From Oribacterium sp. UBA5894 (GTDB taxonomy: Bacteria > Bacillota > Clostridia > Lachnospirales > Lachnospiraceae), in the NCBI GenBank assembly GCA_002431355.1, contig DJEQ01000071.1, forward strand, positions 7,989-24,338: a stretch of 16,350 nt of DNA. Direction: 5' to 3'. The position numbers and the translations under genes were made by a program. The notes beneath the pieces were generated by a model that saw only the letters and a list, made by a program, of their open reading frames with translations, was not told where the DNA came from and did not search any database. Shown here piece by piece: positions 1 to 6,656 of the stretch. Numbering within the stretch: position 1 is the first letter of the stretch; each line of letters begins with the position of its first letter.

Positions 1-119
1 AGGTCCGATTTCATGTTTTTCCGATTCTGGAGTACTGGCTTCTGGCCGGCCCCCTCCGGGGCTCCTCGGTCTGATTTTACATATCTTCTTTACGTGGCTT
101 CTGATGTGGCGTCCCTCCG
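1..119. other. Intergenic edge downstream of yitT-like gene
   Basis: This stretch follows the stop codon of the YitT-like gene and runs off the window. On the minus strand it holds a short GC-rich hairpin (GCCCC-GGAG-GGGGC, about 48-61) with no T-run after it, so it is a poor intrinsic terminator. An ATG on the minus strand at 14-12 could open the next gene, but only a few codons remain and its ribosome binding site is weak. I support no gene here. Confidence 0.3.
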
Positions 120-977
120 TCAGTCCTTCGGCCGCATGTAGAAGCGCCCGGCAAGCTCCGTCGTCCGAATGGAGTTTACAAAGGCATGTGGGTCGATTTC
201 CCGAATACGTGTGATGGCGTGGCGGGCATCATCCGCCGCAATAACCGAGTACAGCACCTGATGATCCTTATGCTCATGCGCACCCTCGGCCTGCATGATG
301 GAGGCGCCATGGTGGGTCTCATCATAAATCATCTTTGCAATTTCCTCCGCCTTATCTGTGACGACGAAAAGCGTCTGGCGCTGATAGTCACGGTACAGTG
401 TATGCAGGGTCTGTGTGGATACATACTGGAATACGATGGAATACAGAGCCTTATCCCAGCCAAAGAGAATGCCCGCTGCACCGAGGATCAGTACATTGAA
501 GCCGAGAATCAGATTCCAGGTTTCCATGCCGCGGCGCTGGCTGAGATAGATGGCGATAAAATCCGTGCCTCCCGTTGTGGCATCGACACTCAGGCAGAGA
601 CTGATAACCACACCGTTAATGATGCCGCCGAAAATCGCGATCAGCAGAACATCATAGGTGATGACATGTGCCGGCATGAGGTCGGTGAAAAAGCCGGTCA
701 GAAGGATCATAATGAGCGAAAAGAAGGTGAATTTCTTTCCGATAAAGCGGAAGCCAATATAGACTGGGATCGCATTTAAGAGAATATTGATCGGTGAATA
801 TGGAAGCTCATGTCCCAGCACCAGTGCGCTGACACGCTGAATCAGGATGGTGAGCCCCGTCGCACCGCCCGGATATAAACCACCGGTCCGTACGAAGGTT
901 TTAATATTAATGGCCATCAGAAGTGAGGCCAGCACGACGACGATCAGACGTCGGATATCTTTTTTTTCAAATTTCAT
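120..977 (-). CDS. YitT family membrane protein with C-terminal DUF2179 domain
   Basis: This is a 285-residue integral membrane protein of the YitT family (YitT_membrane domain plus DUF2179), whose members are widespread in Bacillota and mostly of unknown function. Hydrophobic segments lie at about residues 9-27, 38-55, 62-80, 83-100, 108-130 and 157-175. Family-like glycine motifs are visible: TGGLYPGGATGL at 31-42 and TTGGTDF at 134-140. The soluble tail from about residue 200 to 278, with HHGAS at 222-226, fits DUF2179, a cytoplasmic domain related to ligand-binding folds. The start is ATG at 977, with GAGG six bases upstream. It begins 11 nt after the stop of the preceding gene, so the two are almost certainly cotranscribed. 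The length is normal for the family. The substrate, if it is a transporter, cannot be told from the sequence. Confidence 0.9.
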   Translation of the reverse strand: MKFEKKDIRRLIVVVLASLLMAINIKTFVRTGGLYPGGATGLTILIQRVSALVLGHELPYSPINILLNAIPVYIGFRFIGKKFTFFSLIMILLTGFFTDLMPAHVITYDVLLIAIFGGIINGVVISLCLSVDATTGGTDFIAIYLSQRRGMETWNLILGFNVLILGAAGILFGWDKALYSIVFQYVSTQTLHTLYRDYQRQTLFVVTDKAEEIAKMIYDETHHGASIMQAEGAHEHKDHQVLYSVIAADDARHAITRIREIDPHAFVNSIRTTELAGRFYMRPKD

Positions 978-988
978 TTTCTTCCTCT

Positions 989-1897
989 TTATTCCCGGAT
1001 GACTACAAATCCATCCTGATCTTCTTCTCCCACCTTTTCTCCATTTTCATTGCGTACCGGCTTCTGCCAGGTACGTACCTTCTCCGGATGTGAAAGAAGC
1101 TCTTCTGCCCGCTTTTCCGTATAAAGGCCCTTTCGATTTTCCAGAATCGCCTGCAGGTAGGTTCTTGCCTTCTCTGGCTGCCCCGCACGAAGGTAGTATT
1201 CGGCAAGCTCCAGCTGGATTTCCTTTCGATAAATGACATTTCCAGCATATTGAATTTCTTCTTCCAGGTAGGCAATGTCGGCATCCGTGCGTCCTTCGGC
1301 TGCAGCGATGCGCGCTTCATGCACACGGATCTGCTGCTTCAGATTTTCTGCGAGACGAGCTGCACGCTTTACAGAAACCTCCTGCAGATGCTTCAGATCC
1401 TCGATCTGGAAGCCGGCTGCCTCGAGATCCCCGCGCAGAATCTGCAGATTGGCCTTCTGGTTTACCACCAGGGCCGAGCTTGTCAGCGCATGGATGCGAA
1501 GCTCCTCCGGCTTCAGATCCTTGATGGCATCCCAGGCACCTTCAAAATCCCCCAGTGCTTCCTTCGCATAGGAAATCCAGTGCTGACCGTTCGCATACTC
1601 TGCCAGGTTCTTCGGCACACGCGCGTTAACCACTTCAAAGCTCTTTAAGAAACCGGCCGGATCGGCATCAATATACAGTTGTTTCTGTACCTTTTGAAGA
1701 CGCCTGTTCGCACAGATAGAGGCTGCCAAACGTCCGAGAATGATGCCTGCAAAGATCCAGAGGGCCCACCAGAATACGGTCGTTTTATCCGGATTGGTCA
1801 GAATTTGTCCATGAAAATAAAAAAAGCCAAGCGCGCCTCCCAGTACGGCACCGAGCAGCATGATCGCATTGGCCATCCGCTTATAATAAACAATCAT
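989..1897 (-). CDS. Membrane-anchored helical (TPR-like) protein of unknown function
   Basis: I do not recognise this 302-residue protein. Two hydrophobic segments at about residues 9-28 and 41-60 form an N-terminal membrane hairpin, followed by a basic stretch (CANRRLQKVQ) that should place the rest in the cytoplasm. Residues 75-270 are almost wholly helical and charged. Two segments look like TPR helix pairs: about 107-127 (WISYAKEALGDFEGAWDAI) and about 226-253 (IQLELAEYYLRAGQPEKA followed by YLQAIL). Residues 175-215 could form a coiled coil. The C-terminus (275-302) is polar and probably disordered. The start is ATG at 1897, with the strong site AAGGGGGAG upstream. It is the first gene of a two-gene unit with the YitT-like gene, 11 nt apart, under a visible promoter. 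By inference it may be a scaffold for a membrane process; no enzyme motif is visible. Confidence 0.8.
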   Translation of the reverse strand: MIVYYKRMANAIMLLGAVLGGALGFFYFHGQILTNPDKTTVFWWALWIFAGIILGRLAASICANRRLQKVQKQLYIDADPAGFLKSFEVVNARVPKNLAEYANGQHWISYAKEALGDFEGAWDAIKDLKPEELRIHALTSSALVVNQKANLQILRGDLEAAGFQIEDLKHLQEVSVKRAARLAENLKQQIRVHEARIAAAEGRTDADIAYLEEEIQYAGNVIYRKEIQLELAEYYLRAGQPEKARTYLQAILENRKGLYTEKRAEELLSHPEKVRTWQKPVRNENGEKVGEEDQDGFVVIRE

Positions 1898-1929
1898 AAG
1901 AACTCCCCCTTGTTCTGTGAAATGAACAT

Positions 1930-1938
1930 ATTATAGCA
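1930..1938 (-). promoter_or_regulatory. Extended -10 promoter of the TPR-like/yitT unit
   Basis: The minus strand reads TGCTATAAT: a perfect TATAAT box with the TG of an extended -10. No good -35 hexamer lies 16-18 bp upstream (ATGCAT-like), which fits extended -10 promoters. The start site would fall near 1923, giving a short leader of about 26 nt that includes the AAGGGGGAG ribosome binding site. Confidence 0.65.
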
Positions 1939-1959
1939 TATCCCCTCCGGGGATGCATC

Positions 1960-2053
1960 CATGGATATGGCTGCCATGACTGTCTTTTATAAGCGCGGCC
2001 CTCTTACATATCCATGCGCCGCTCCGCGCTTCGCGCGGCTCTCTCATGGATAT
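1960..2053. repeat. Three-copy 9-bp inverted/direct repeat with nested GC hairpin
   Basis: CATGGATAT occurs at 1960-1968 and 2045-2053, and its exact complement ATATCCATG at 2008-2016. The middle copy can therefore pair with either flank but not both. The pairing 2008-2016/2045-2053 encloses a second perfect stem (CCGCGC 2024-2029 with GCGCGG 2033-2038, loop TTC). A further GCGCGG lies at 1993-1998. The block sits between the terminator of the 2-hydroxycarboxylate transporter and the promoter at 1930, so it is more likely DNA-level or readthrough structure than part of a normal leader. A small palindrome (TCCCC-TCC-GGGGA, 1941-1953) lies beside the promoter. Confidence 0.6.
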
Positions 2054-2056
2054 AAC

Positions 2057-2085
2057 ACAAAAAGGGTCGCCCGTCTGGGCGACCC
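2057..2085 (-). terminator. Intrinsic terminator of the 2-hydroxycarboxylate transporter gene
   Basis: A perfect 9-bp GC-rich stem (GGGTCGCCC at 2064-2072, GGGCGACCC at 2077-2085, loop of four) is followed on the minus strand by TTTTTGTGTT. It lies about 75 nt after the transporter stop codon. Confidence 0.9.
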
Positions 2086-2161
2086 TATGTAGAGCCAGCT
2101 GCTTGAATGGCTCTTCCATATTCAATTGTCGTTATGGACGGTTTCTTCCATTCAATTCGTA

Positions 2162-3499
2162 TTACAGCATGAAGGAGAATACGAAGGATGCAATGATGAG
2201 GACGATACCACCACCAAGACGGGAAGAAAGCTGTGAGTAAGCAATCAGATCCATACGGTCTGCAGCGCCGAGACATGCAAGGTCACCGTTACCACCACGG
2301 TTTGCCATGCAAAGACCTGCGGTAATCGCTGTATCGATCGGATAGAAGCCTACAAGATAGCCCACAACTGCGGAACCAATGATGGCACCGATCACGATCA
2401 TAAGCGCCATAATGATGTTCTTCGGAGCGATCGCGTTGAAGAGCTCACCGAGGTTAAAGTCTGCACCCATGCCGACCATGATGATGATACCAAGCTGTCC
2501 AGAGAAGAAGCTCTGAAGTCTCTTCGCACCAGCACGTACTCTGGAAGGAATGAGGCCGGTCGCTGCAAGAATGACAACGAAGATGATCATGTAGGCATAC
2601 TTATGAATCGGTGCACCTGCAATCTTCGGAAGGACGATACCGCTCATGATCTCGCCAACGGCGAAGCAGGCAAAGGCAAGAAGTAAAGCACCTGCAAGAT
2701 CCGTATTATCGGTCTTTACCTTCTCATCATCTCTTGCAAGCTCCTCTGAGCCACGGATCAGGGTCTTCTTATCACCCGTCAGAGACGGAACCTTCTCACC
2801 GAGTGCATTGAGCGCTGCAGAAGCAATGATACAGAAAATGTTTGCAATCGTCAGAACGATAATGGCAAAGGAATAGTAGTTTGCAGCGGCGTCACCGGTT
2901 ACCTGCTCATAAATCTGAGACAGCGGAACCGCACCGGCACCATTACCACCACCCATGATCGGGAGTGTGTACTTGATCAGTGTATCAGAGAACGGAATAC
3001 CGAAGATGGCACCGGTCACACCACCGAGGATGGCTGCTACGAGAAGGCCACCGAGGATGGCCGGGATATAGCCTGCAAAGGAACGAAGCAGTATATCACG
3101 CTCCAGTGAAAGAACGGAGCCGACGATCAGCATGACGATGAAGAGCTCAAGGAAATTCGCATCATCCGAAATGAAGGAATTAATCGCATCAAGTCCTGCC
3201 TCTGGAATGAGTCCAAACTGCTTAAGAACAGCAACACCAAAGAAGGTTGCGAGAAGTCCACCACCGATGTACTTGTTCCAGATTGGAACACGCTCACCGA
3301 TTTCATTAAAGATCACGGCGAAGCCGAAGCAAATGCCAAGCACTGATGTCATGGTCGTCGCTGCAAGCATCTTCGGTCCATCACTGCTTGACTTTGTCAA
3401 GTAAACCGGAACAAGCACCAGTACGATGCAAAGGAGTGCCTGCCACCAAGGAAGGCCACCGAGCCAAAGCCCTTTTCTAGCGTTTTTGTCTTCTGCCAT
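2162..3499 (-). CDS. 2-hydroxycarboxylate transporter family protein (CitS/MleP-type)
   Basis: This 445-residue polytopic membrane protein belongs to the 2-hydroxycarboxylate transporter (2HCT) family, which moves citrate, malate or related acids by Na+ or H+ symport or by exchange with the fermentation product. The hallmarks are two glycine-rich re-entrant loop motifs, GGGNGAG at residues 183-189 and RGGNGD at 401-406, and the C-terminal SSRLGGG at 425-431, whose arginine matches the family's substrate-binding arginine. About eleven hydrophobic segments are visible, with a charged cytoplasmic loop at about 235-268. The reading frame stays open upstream to 3547. I place the start at ATG 3499 because AAGGGGGA sits seven bases before it and the protein then begins MAEDKNARKG. 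No citrate lyase, malolactic enzyme or oxaloacetate decarboxylase gene is adjacent, so the substrate is not decided by context. It has its own promoter and terminator. Confidence 0.92.
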   Translation of the reverse strand: MAEDKNARKGLWLGGLPWWQALLCIVLVLVPVYLTKSSSDGPKMLAATTMTSVLGICFGFAVIFNEIGERVPIWNKYIGGGLLATFFGVAVLKQFGLIPEAGLDAINSFISDDANFLELFIVMLIVGSVLSLERDILLRSFAGYIPAILGGLLVAAILGGVTGAIFGIPFSDTLIKYTLPIMGGGNGAGAVPLSQIYEQVTGDAAANYYSFAIIVLTIANIFCIIASAALNALGEKVPSLTGDKKTLIRGSEELARDDEKVKTDNTDLAGALLLAFACFAVGEIMSGIVLPKIAGAPIHKYAYMIIFVVILAATGLIPSRVRAGAKRLQSFFSGQLGIIIMVGMGADFNLGELFNAIAPKNIIMALMIVIGAIIGSAVVGYLVGFYPIDTAITAGLCMANRGGNGDLACLGAADRMDLIAYSQLSSRLGGGIVLIIASFVFSFML

Positions 3500-3522
3500 A
3501 TTAAAATCCCCCTTAAATTTTC

Positions 3523-3605
3523 GGAACGAAGCAGCACGTTCCTTCATTTGAATATGACGTACCAGGAGCTACCTGGTGGATTCATGCCTACGCAGTGCAT
3601 GAATC
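3523..3605. repeat. Three tandem inverted repeats in the 2HCT transporter leader
   Basis: Three perfect inverted repeats lie in a row between the predicted start site and the ribosome binding site: GATTCATGC/GCATGAATC at 3579-3587 and 3597-3605 (9 bp, loop 9); ACCAGG/CCTGGT at 3561-3566 and 3572-3577 (6 bp, loop 5); GGAACG/CGTTCC at 3523-3528 and 3537-3542 (6 bp, loop 8). None is followed by a T-run, so they do not look like terminators. They could be operator sites or mRNA hairpins. Confidence 0.55.
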
Positions 3606-3623
3606 GTTAATAAATTCGGGGAT

Positions 3624-3652
3624 ATATTACCATAAATCATGGCTTCTGACAA
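3624..3652 (-). promoter_or_regulatory. Sigma-A-like promoter of the 2HCT transporter gene, inside the end of aroD
   Basis: The minus strand shows TTGTCA (3652-3647, five of six to TTGACA), a 17-bp spacer and TAATAT (3629-3624, four of six to TATAAT). The -35 element lies within the last codons of aroD. Transcription would begin near 3617, giving a leader of about 118 nt that carries three inverted repeats. No terminator is visible after aroD, so readthrough is also possible. Confidence 0.55.
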
Positions 3653-4401
3653 TCAAAACTGTGGATTGTGTATAGCGTATCCAGACTCTTTCGGACCTCT
3701 TCGATCGGCATCTGTCCTGGTGCACTCGCCTCCCCCACCGTTGCGAAGGTGAGCATGGAGCCGAACGCGCCGCCCACAAGACGGCTGATTTTTCCAAGCT
3801 CTCCCATCGACATGGTGATGAGCGGATGCTTCCCGTCATCCTCCTCCCTAAAGCGGGCTGTTGCAAGGAGAAGTGCCGCAACATCAGAAGTCCGGTTCGG
3901 CATATAGGCGGTTTTCAGGATATCTGCTCCCATCGCGCGAAGGGCACGAAGCTTCGTGAGAATCTCCTCTACAGCAGGCGTCTTCTCAAAATCATGGTAG
4001 GACGCAATGACCTGAACGCCCTTCTTATGCGCCTCAGCCAGAATGGCACACGCATCGGCCTCTTCGGTCGTATCCTCGAGGTCCAGATAGTTCAGGCAGG
4101 AACTCGCAATCGCATGAAGCGCGATCTCCCGATACGCGCTTGCATCCACAGGGAAGCTGCCACCCTGCTGCTCCGTGCGGATCGTAAAAAGAAGCTCCTT
4201 CCCATGAAGCACGGTGTGAAGCATCTCCAGAATCGATGGAAGGGTCCTCGTCCAGTCCTGCCCCACATAGAGATCACGGGCAAGGTCGAAGCGCCACTCT
4301 GCCACATCAGCCTCCGTCGCTGCGATCGCATGTGCCTGCTGTTCAATTTCCTCCTGGTTTCTTCCCGTAATCGGGACGCAGATTTTTACTTTTTCCATCA
4401 T
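3637..4401 (-). CDS. aroD: 3-dehydroquinate dehydratase, type I
   Basis: This is a type I 3-dehydroquinase of 254 residues, the usual length. It converts 3-dehydroquinate to 3-dehydroshikimate, step three of the shikimate pathway, in the cytoplasm. The catalytic residues are in place: His136 in SYHDF, the Schiff-base Lys163 in DILKTAYMP, Glu35 and Arg37 in EWRFD, Arg207 in SRLVGGAFGS and Gln230 in PGQMPIEEV. The MSMGELGKISR segment at 197-207 is typical. The gene opens with two ATGs (4401 and 4398). GGTGAG abuts the first, so the second may be the real start, giving 253 residues. It follows nrdR by 14 nt and is the last gene of the DUF975-nrdR-aroD unit. No other shikimate gene is in the window. 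Confidence 0.95.
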   Translation of the reverse strand: MMEKVKICVPITGRNQEEIEQQAHAIAATEADVAEWRFDLARDLYVGQDWTRTLPSILEMLHTVLHGKELLFTIRTEQQGGSFPVDASAYREIALHAIASSCLNYLDLEDTTEEADACAILAEAHKKGVQVIASYHDFEKTPAVEEILTKLRALRAMGADILKTAYMPNRTSDVAALLLATARFREEDDGKHPLITMSMGELGKISRLVGGAFGSMLTFATVGEASAPGQMPIEEVRKSLDTLYTIHSFDCQKP

Positions 4402-4415
4402 CTCACCGGCTGACT

Positions 4416-4922
4416 TTACAGCGCTTCGTTTCCTTCCATATGATTTCGTGCATCCCCATCCCGCTTCTGCTGGTTCGTGAGCAGCTTTCCGATCTCCTCT
4501 ACAAAGGTATTCACATCCTTAAACTCCCGATAAACCGAAGCGAAACGGACATATGCGACCTGATCGACGGATTTCAGCTTATCCATGACGAGCTCACCGA
4601 TGCGCGAGGTCGGTATCTCCTTTTCTCCGGTCGCGAAAATTTCATTTTCAATCTCGTCGACCATCTGATTGATCTGCGCCGTGGAAATCGGGCGCTTATG
4701 GCAGCTGTGCAGGATTCCCGTTTCAATCTTCGAGCGGTCATACGGCACGCGGCTCTGATCCTTTTTAATGACCATCATCGGCATGGTTTCCAGCTTTTCA
4801 TACGTTGTAAAGCGTTTTCCACACACCTCGCACTGTCTGCGACGCCGAATGGCGGTATTTTCATCTGCGGGTCTTGAGTCAATGACTCGGGTATCCTCTG
4901 CATTGCAAAACGGGCACTTCAT
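4416..4922 (-). CDS. nrdR: Transcriptional repressor NrdR
   Basis: NrdR is a 168-residue repressor of ribonucleotide reductase genes. It reads the ATP/dATP balance through an ATP-cone and binds paired NrdR boxes. The zinc ribbon is complete (Cys3, Cys6, Cys31, Cys34; CPFC...CEVC), with the family signature RRRRQCEVCGKRFTTYE at 26-42. The ATP-cone spans about 49-139, including KKDQSRVPYDRSKIETGI. It is slightly longer than the usual 150 or so residues because of a polar C-terminal tail. Its ATG overlaps the stop of the DUF975 gene (ATGA, 4919-4922), which suggests translational coupling. The anaerobic reductase operon nrdDG lies just upstream across a terminator and carries two NrdR-box-like sites, so its likely target is in view. 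Confidence 0.97.
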   Translation of the reverse strand: MKCPFCNAEDTRVIDSRPADENTAIRRRRQCEVCGKRFTTYEKLETMPMMVIKKDQSRVPYDRSKIETGILHSCHKRPISTAQINQMVDEIENEIFATGEKEIPTSRIGELVMDKLKSVDQVAYVRFASVYREFKDVNTFVEEIGKLLTNQQKRDGDARNHMEGNEAL

Positions 4923-5914
4923 GGCTTTTCTCCTTCTTCTGTGTTCGTTTTTACATCATCTTTTACATATTCCTGCCGTATGTCCTCGAAGCTGCGCGGA
5001 CTCGCTTGCTGCCCTGCCTGTGCCTGTGGTGTACTGCTGCCTTCAGCTTCATTCCATGCAGTATTCGCATGCGCCTCAGCTTCCTGAACCTCACGGTAGT
5101 CTGCGTCTTCCACCTCTCGATACTCCGCATCCTCTACCTTCGACTGATAGTCACTGCTATAGGCACTGAGATAAAAGATCGTTATACTCTCACTGATATA
5201 GGGCTGTACCCAGATCGCTGCAATACCACAGGTGAGGATCGTCAGCAGCATCCATCCGAAAAAGCTGAGATACAGTCCAAACAGCTTCGTCTTTTTATTA
5301 CGCATGAGATGGAATGACGTCTTGAATGCCTGTCCCATGGTCATGCTTGGATGATCTGCGGAAGCAAAGGCTGCCATAGATAAATAGAGTGTTACGATAT
5401 AAACGATGACGCTGGTGATCGTCTGCGTCACGCGGTAGTCAAAGATGTCTGTTCCAAAGCGAAAGCCAATGTAGAACAGCGGTAGCTGCAGCGCGATCTG
5501 AATGAGCCAGACGATGAGGATCGTTCCAAAGAAGTGCAGGCCATGCATTGGATCCTGAAAGCCACGAAAAACATCCATGACGCGTACTTGACGGCCGCGC
5601 GCGATATCGAGATAGAGCTTCTGAAGCCCCAAAGATAGCCCGGCATACAGCGCGATGCCCAGTATAAGGAGGGCGGCAATGACGATGCCCATCAGTGTCT
5701 GTACGAGTAAAGATGAGCTGTGCTGCAGCGGGAGAATTCCCGTAGAAAATCCCTCAAAAATGGGCGCTAAAATGCCGAACACGCCGATAACATATTGAAC
5801 AGCGGTATAGACTGTCATGGACAGCACCACCATAAAGCAAGCGCCAATGATCGTTCCCCAGTGTCCACGTAACTGATTCCGTGCGAAGGCACGAATTTGT
5901 GTATTCGTCATCAT
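4919..5914 (-). CDS. DUF975 family integral membrane protein
   Basis: This is a 331-residue membrane protein of the DUF975 family, of unknown function and common in Clostridia. It opens with TNTQIRAFARNQLRGHWG, the typical N-terminal amphipathic start. Hydrophobic segments lie at about residues 20-50, 72-98, 127-152, 164-184 and 210-235. The SFHLMRNKKTKLFGLYLSFFGW segment (200-221) is characteristic. The tail from about 255 is acidic and likely cytoplasmic, with a near-perfect repeat EDAEYREV/EDADYREV at 261-276 and then a Gln/Ala/Ser-rich stretch. The frame is open to a GTG at 5929, but GGAGGA at 5921-5927 sits seven bases before ATG 5914, which I take as the start; ATG 5911 is an alternative. 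A 6-bp inverted repeat (5929-5934/5945-5950) lies just upstream. It is the first gene of a unit with nrdR and aroD. Confidence 0.85.
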   Translation of the reverse strand: MMTNTQIRAFARNQLRGHWGTIIGACFMVVLSMTVYTAVQYVIGVFGILAPIFEGFSTGILPLQHSSSLLVQTLMGIVIAALLILGIALYAGLSLGLQKLYLDIARGRQVRVMDVFRGFQDPMHGLHFFGTILIVWLIQIALQLPLFYIGFRFGTDIFDYRVTQTITSVIVYIVTLYLSMAAFASADHPSMTMGQAFKTSFHLMRNKKTKLFGLYLSFFGWMLLTILTCGIAAIWVQPYISESITIFYLSAYSSDYQSKVEDAEYREVEDADYREVQEAEAHANTAWNEAEGSSTPQAQAGQQASPRSFEDIRQEYVKDDVKTNTEEGEKP

Positions 5915-5962
5915 GATGTCATCCTCCACGAAGCCGTCCTGGATGCTTCGTATATTTTCCTA

Positions 5963-5998
5963 TAAAAAGTGAAAGGAACTGTTCTTACAGTTCCTTTC
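5963..5998 (-). terminator. Intrinsic terminator after nrdDG
   Basis: A perfect 11-bp stem (GAAAGGAACTG at 5971-5981, CAGTTCCTTTC at 5988-5998, loop of six) is followed on the minus strand by ACTTTTTATA. It separates nrdDG from the DUF975-nrdR-aroD unit. Confidence 0.9.
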
Positions 5999-6010
5999 AT
6001 TATACACCAA

Positions 6011-6568
6011 CTACAGATGTGCGGTATGTGAAATTGTTGTGTCCTGTCCCGGATCCCACTGTACGATCGTACCTGACGCAAGCGATTTCTGTACATCGAT
6101 CGTACGCTGGTTGGCCGAGCCCTTAAAGAGAAGTGTCACATCCTTCTCTGCAAGAATGAATGGTCCATCCACCAGAACGTCGATATACCCGAGGAGCTCC
6201 CGTGTTTCCGGCACCTGATCAACCATCTTCCCGAGAAGATCCTGATCATACAGGTACCCGGTAAAGCACCAGAGGTCCTTTTCTGGATACATCTTTTTGA
6301 AGCGGCGTACGAGCGACAGCACGGCTGGCTGGTTTCGTGGATCCATCGGCTCCCCGCCAAGCAGCGTCAGCCCCTGGTACGCCGGATCCGCGAGGTTCTT
6401 CAGAATCTCATCTTCTGTTTCTCTGGTAAATTCCTGCCCGTAGTCAAACGGCCAGGCAATTTCATTGAAGCAGCCTGGGCACTTATGTGTACAGCCGGAA
6501 ACAAACAGGCTGACCCGCACACCCGGACCATTGGCAATGTCAAAATACTTGATTTCTGCATAATGCAT
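6011..6568 (-). CDS. nrdG: Anaerobic ribonucleoside-triphosphate reductase activating protein (radical SAM)
   Basis: NrdG is the radical-SAM activase that uses a [4Fe-4S] cluster and S-adenosylmethionine to put the glycyl radical on NrdD. The 185-residue protein has the cluster motif CxxxCxxC as Cys26, Cys30 and Cys33 (SGCTHKCPGC), the SAM-binding GGEPM at 71-75, CFTGY at 101-105, DVLVDGPF at 130-137 and FKGSANQR at 148-155, all typical. It starts with ATG at 6568, with GAGGG six bases upstream. It lies 88 nt after nrdD in the same orientation and is followed by an intrinsic terminator, so nrdDG forms one unit. The gap after nrdD holds no gene that I can support. Confidence 0.97.
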   Translation of the reverse strand: MHYAEIKYFDIANGPGVRVSLFVSGCTHKCPGCFNEIAWPFDYGQEFTRETEDEILKNLADPAYQGLTLLGGEPMDPRNQPAVLSLVRRFKKMYPEKDLWCFTGYLYDQDLLGKMVDQVPETRELLGYIDVLVDGPFILAEKDVTLLFKGSANQRTIDVQKSLASGTIVQWDPGQDTTISHTAHL

Positions 6569-6656
6569 AACGAGCCCTCATAATAAATGTCTTGTCAGCC
6601 ACGCTCTTCTCTCGGAGCACGCTCGCCACAGGCTCACCGTGTATCGATACTCCATC

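Noticed and set aside
6569..6656. A small gene or regulatory RNA in the 88-nt gap between nrdD and nrdG
   Set aside because: No ribosome binding site with a credible start and no strong stem is visible; it is probably an ordinary intercistronic spacer.
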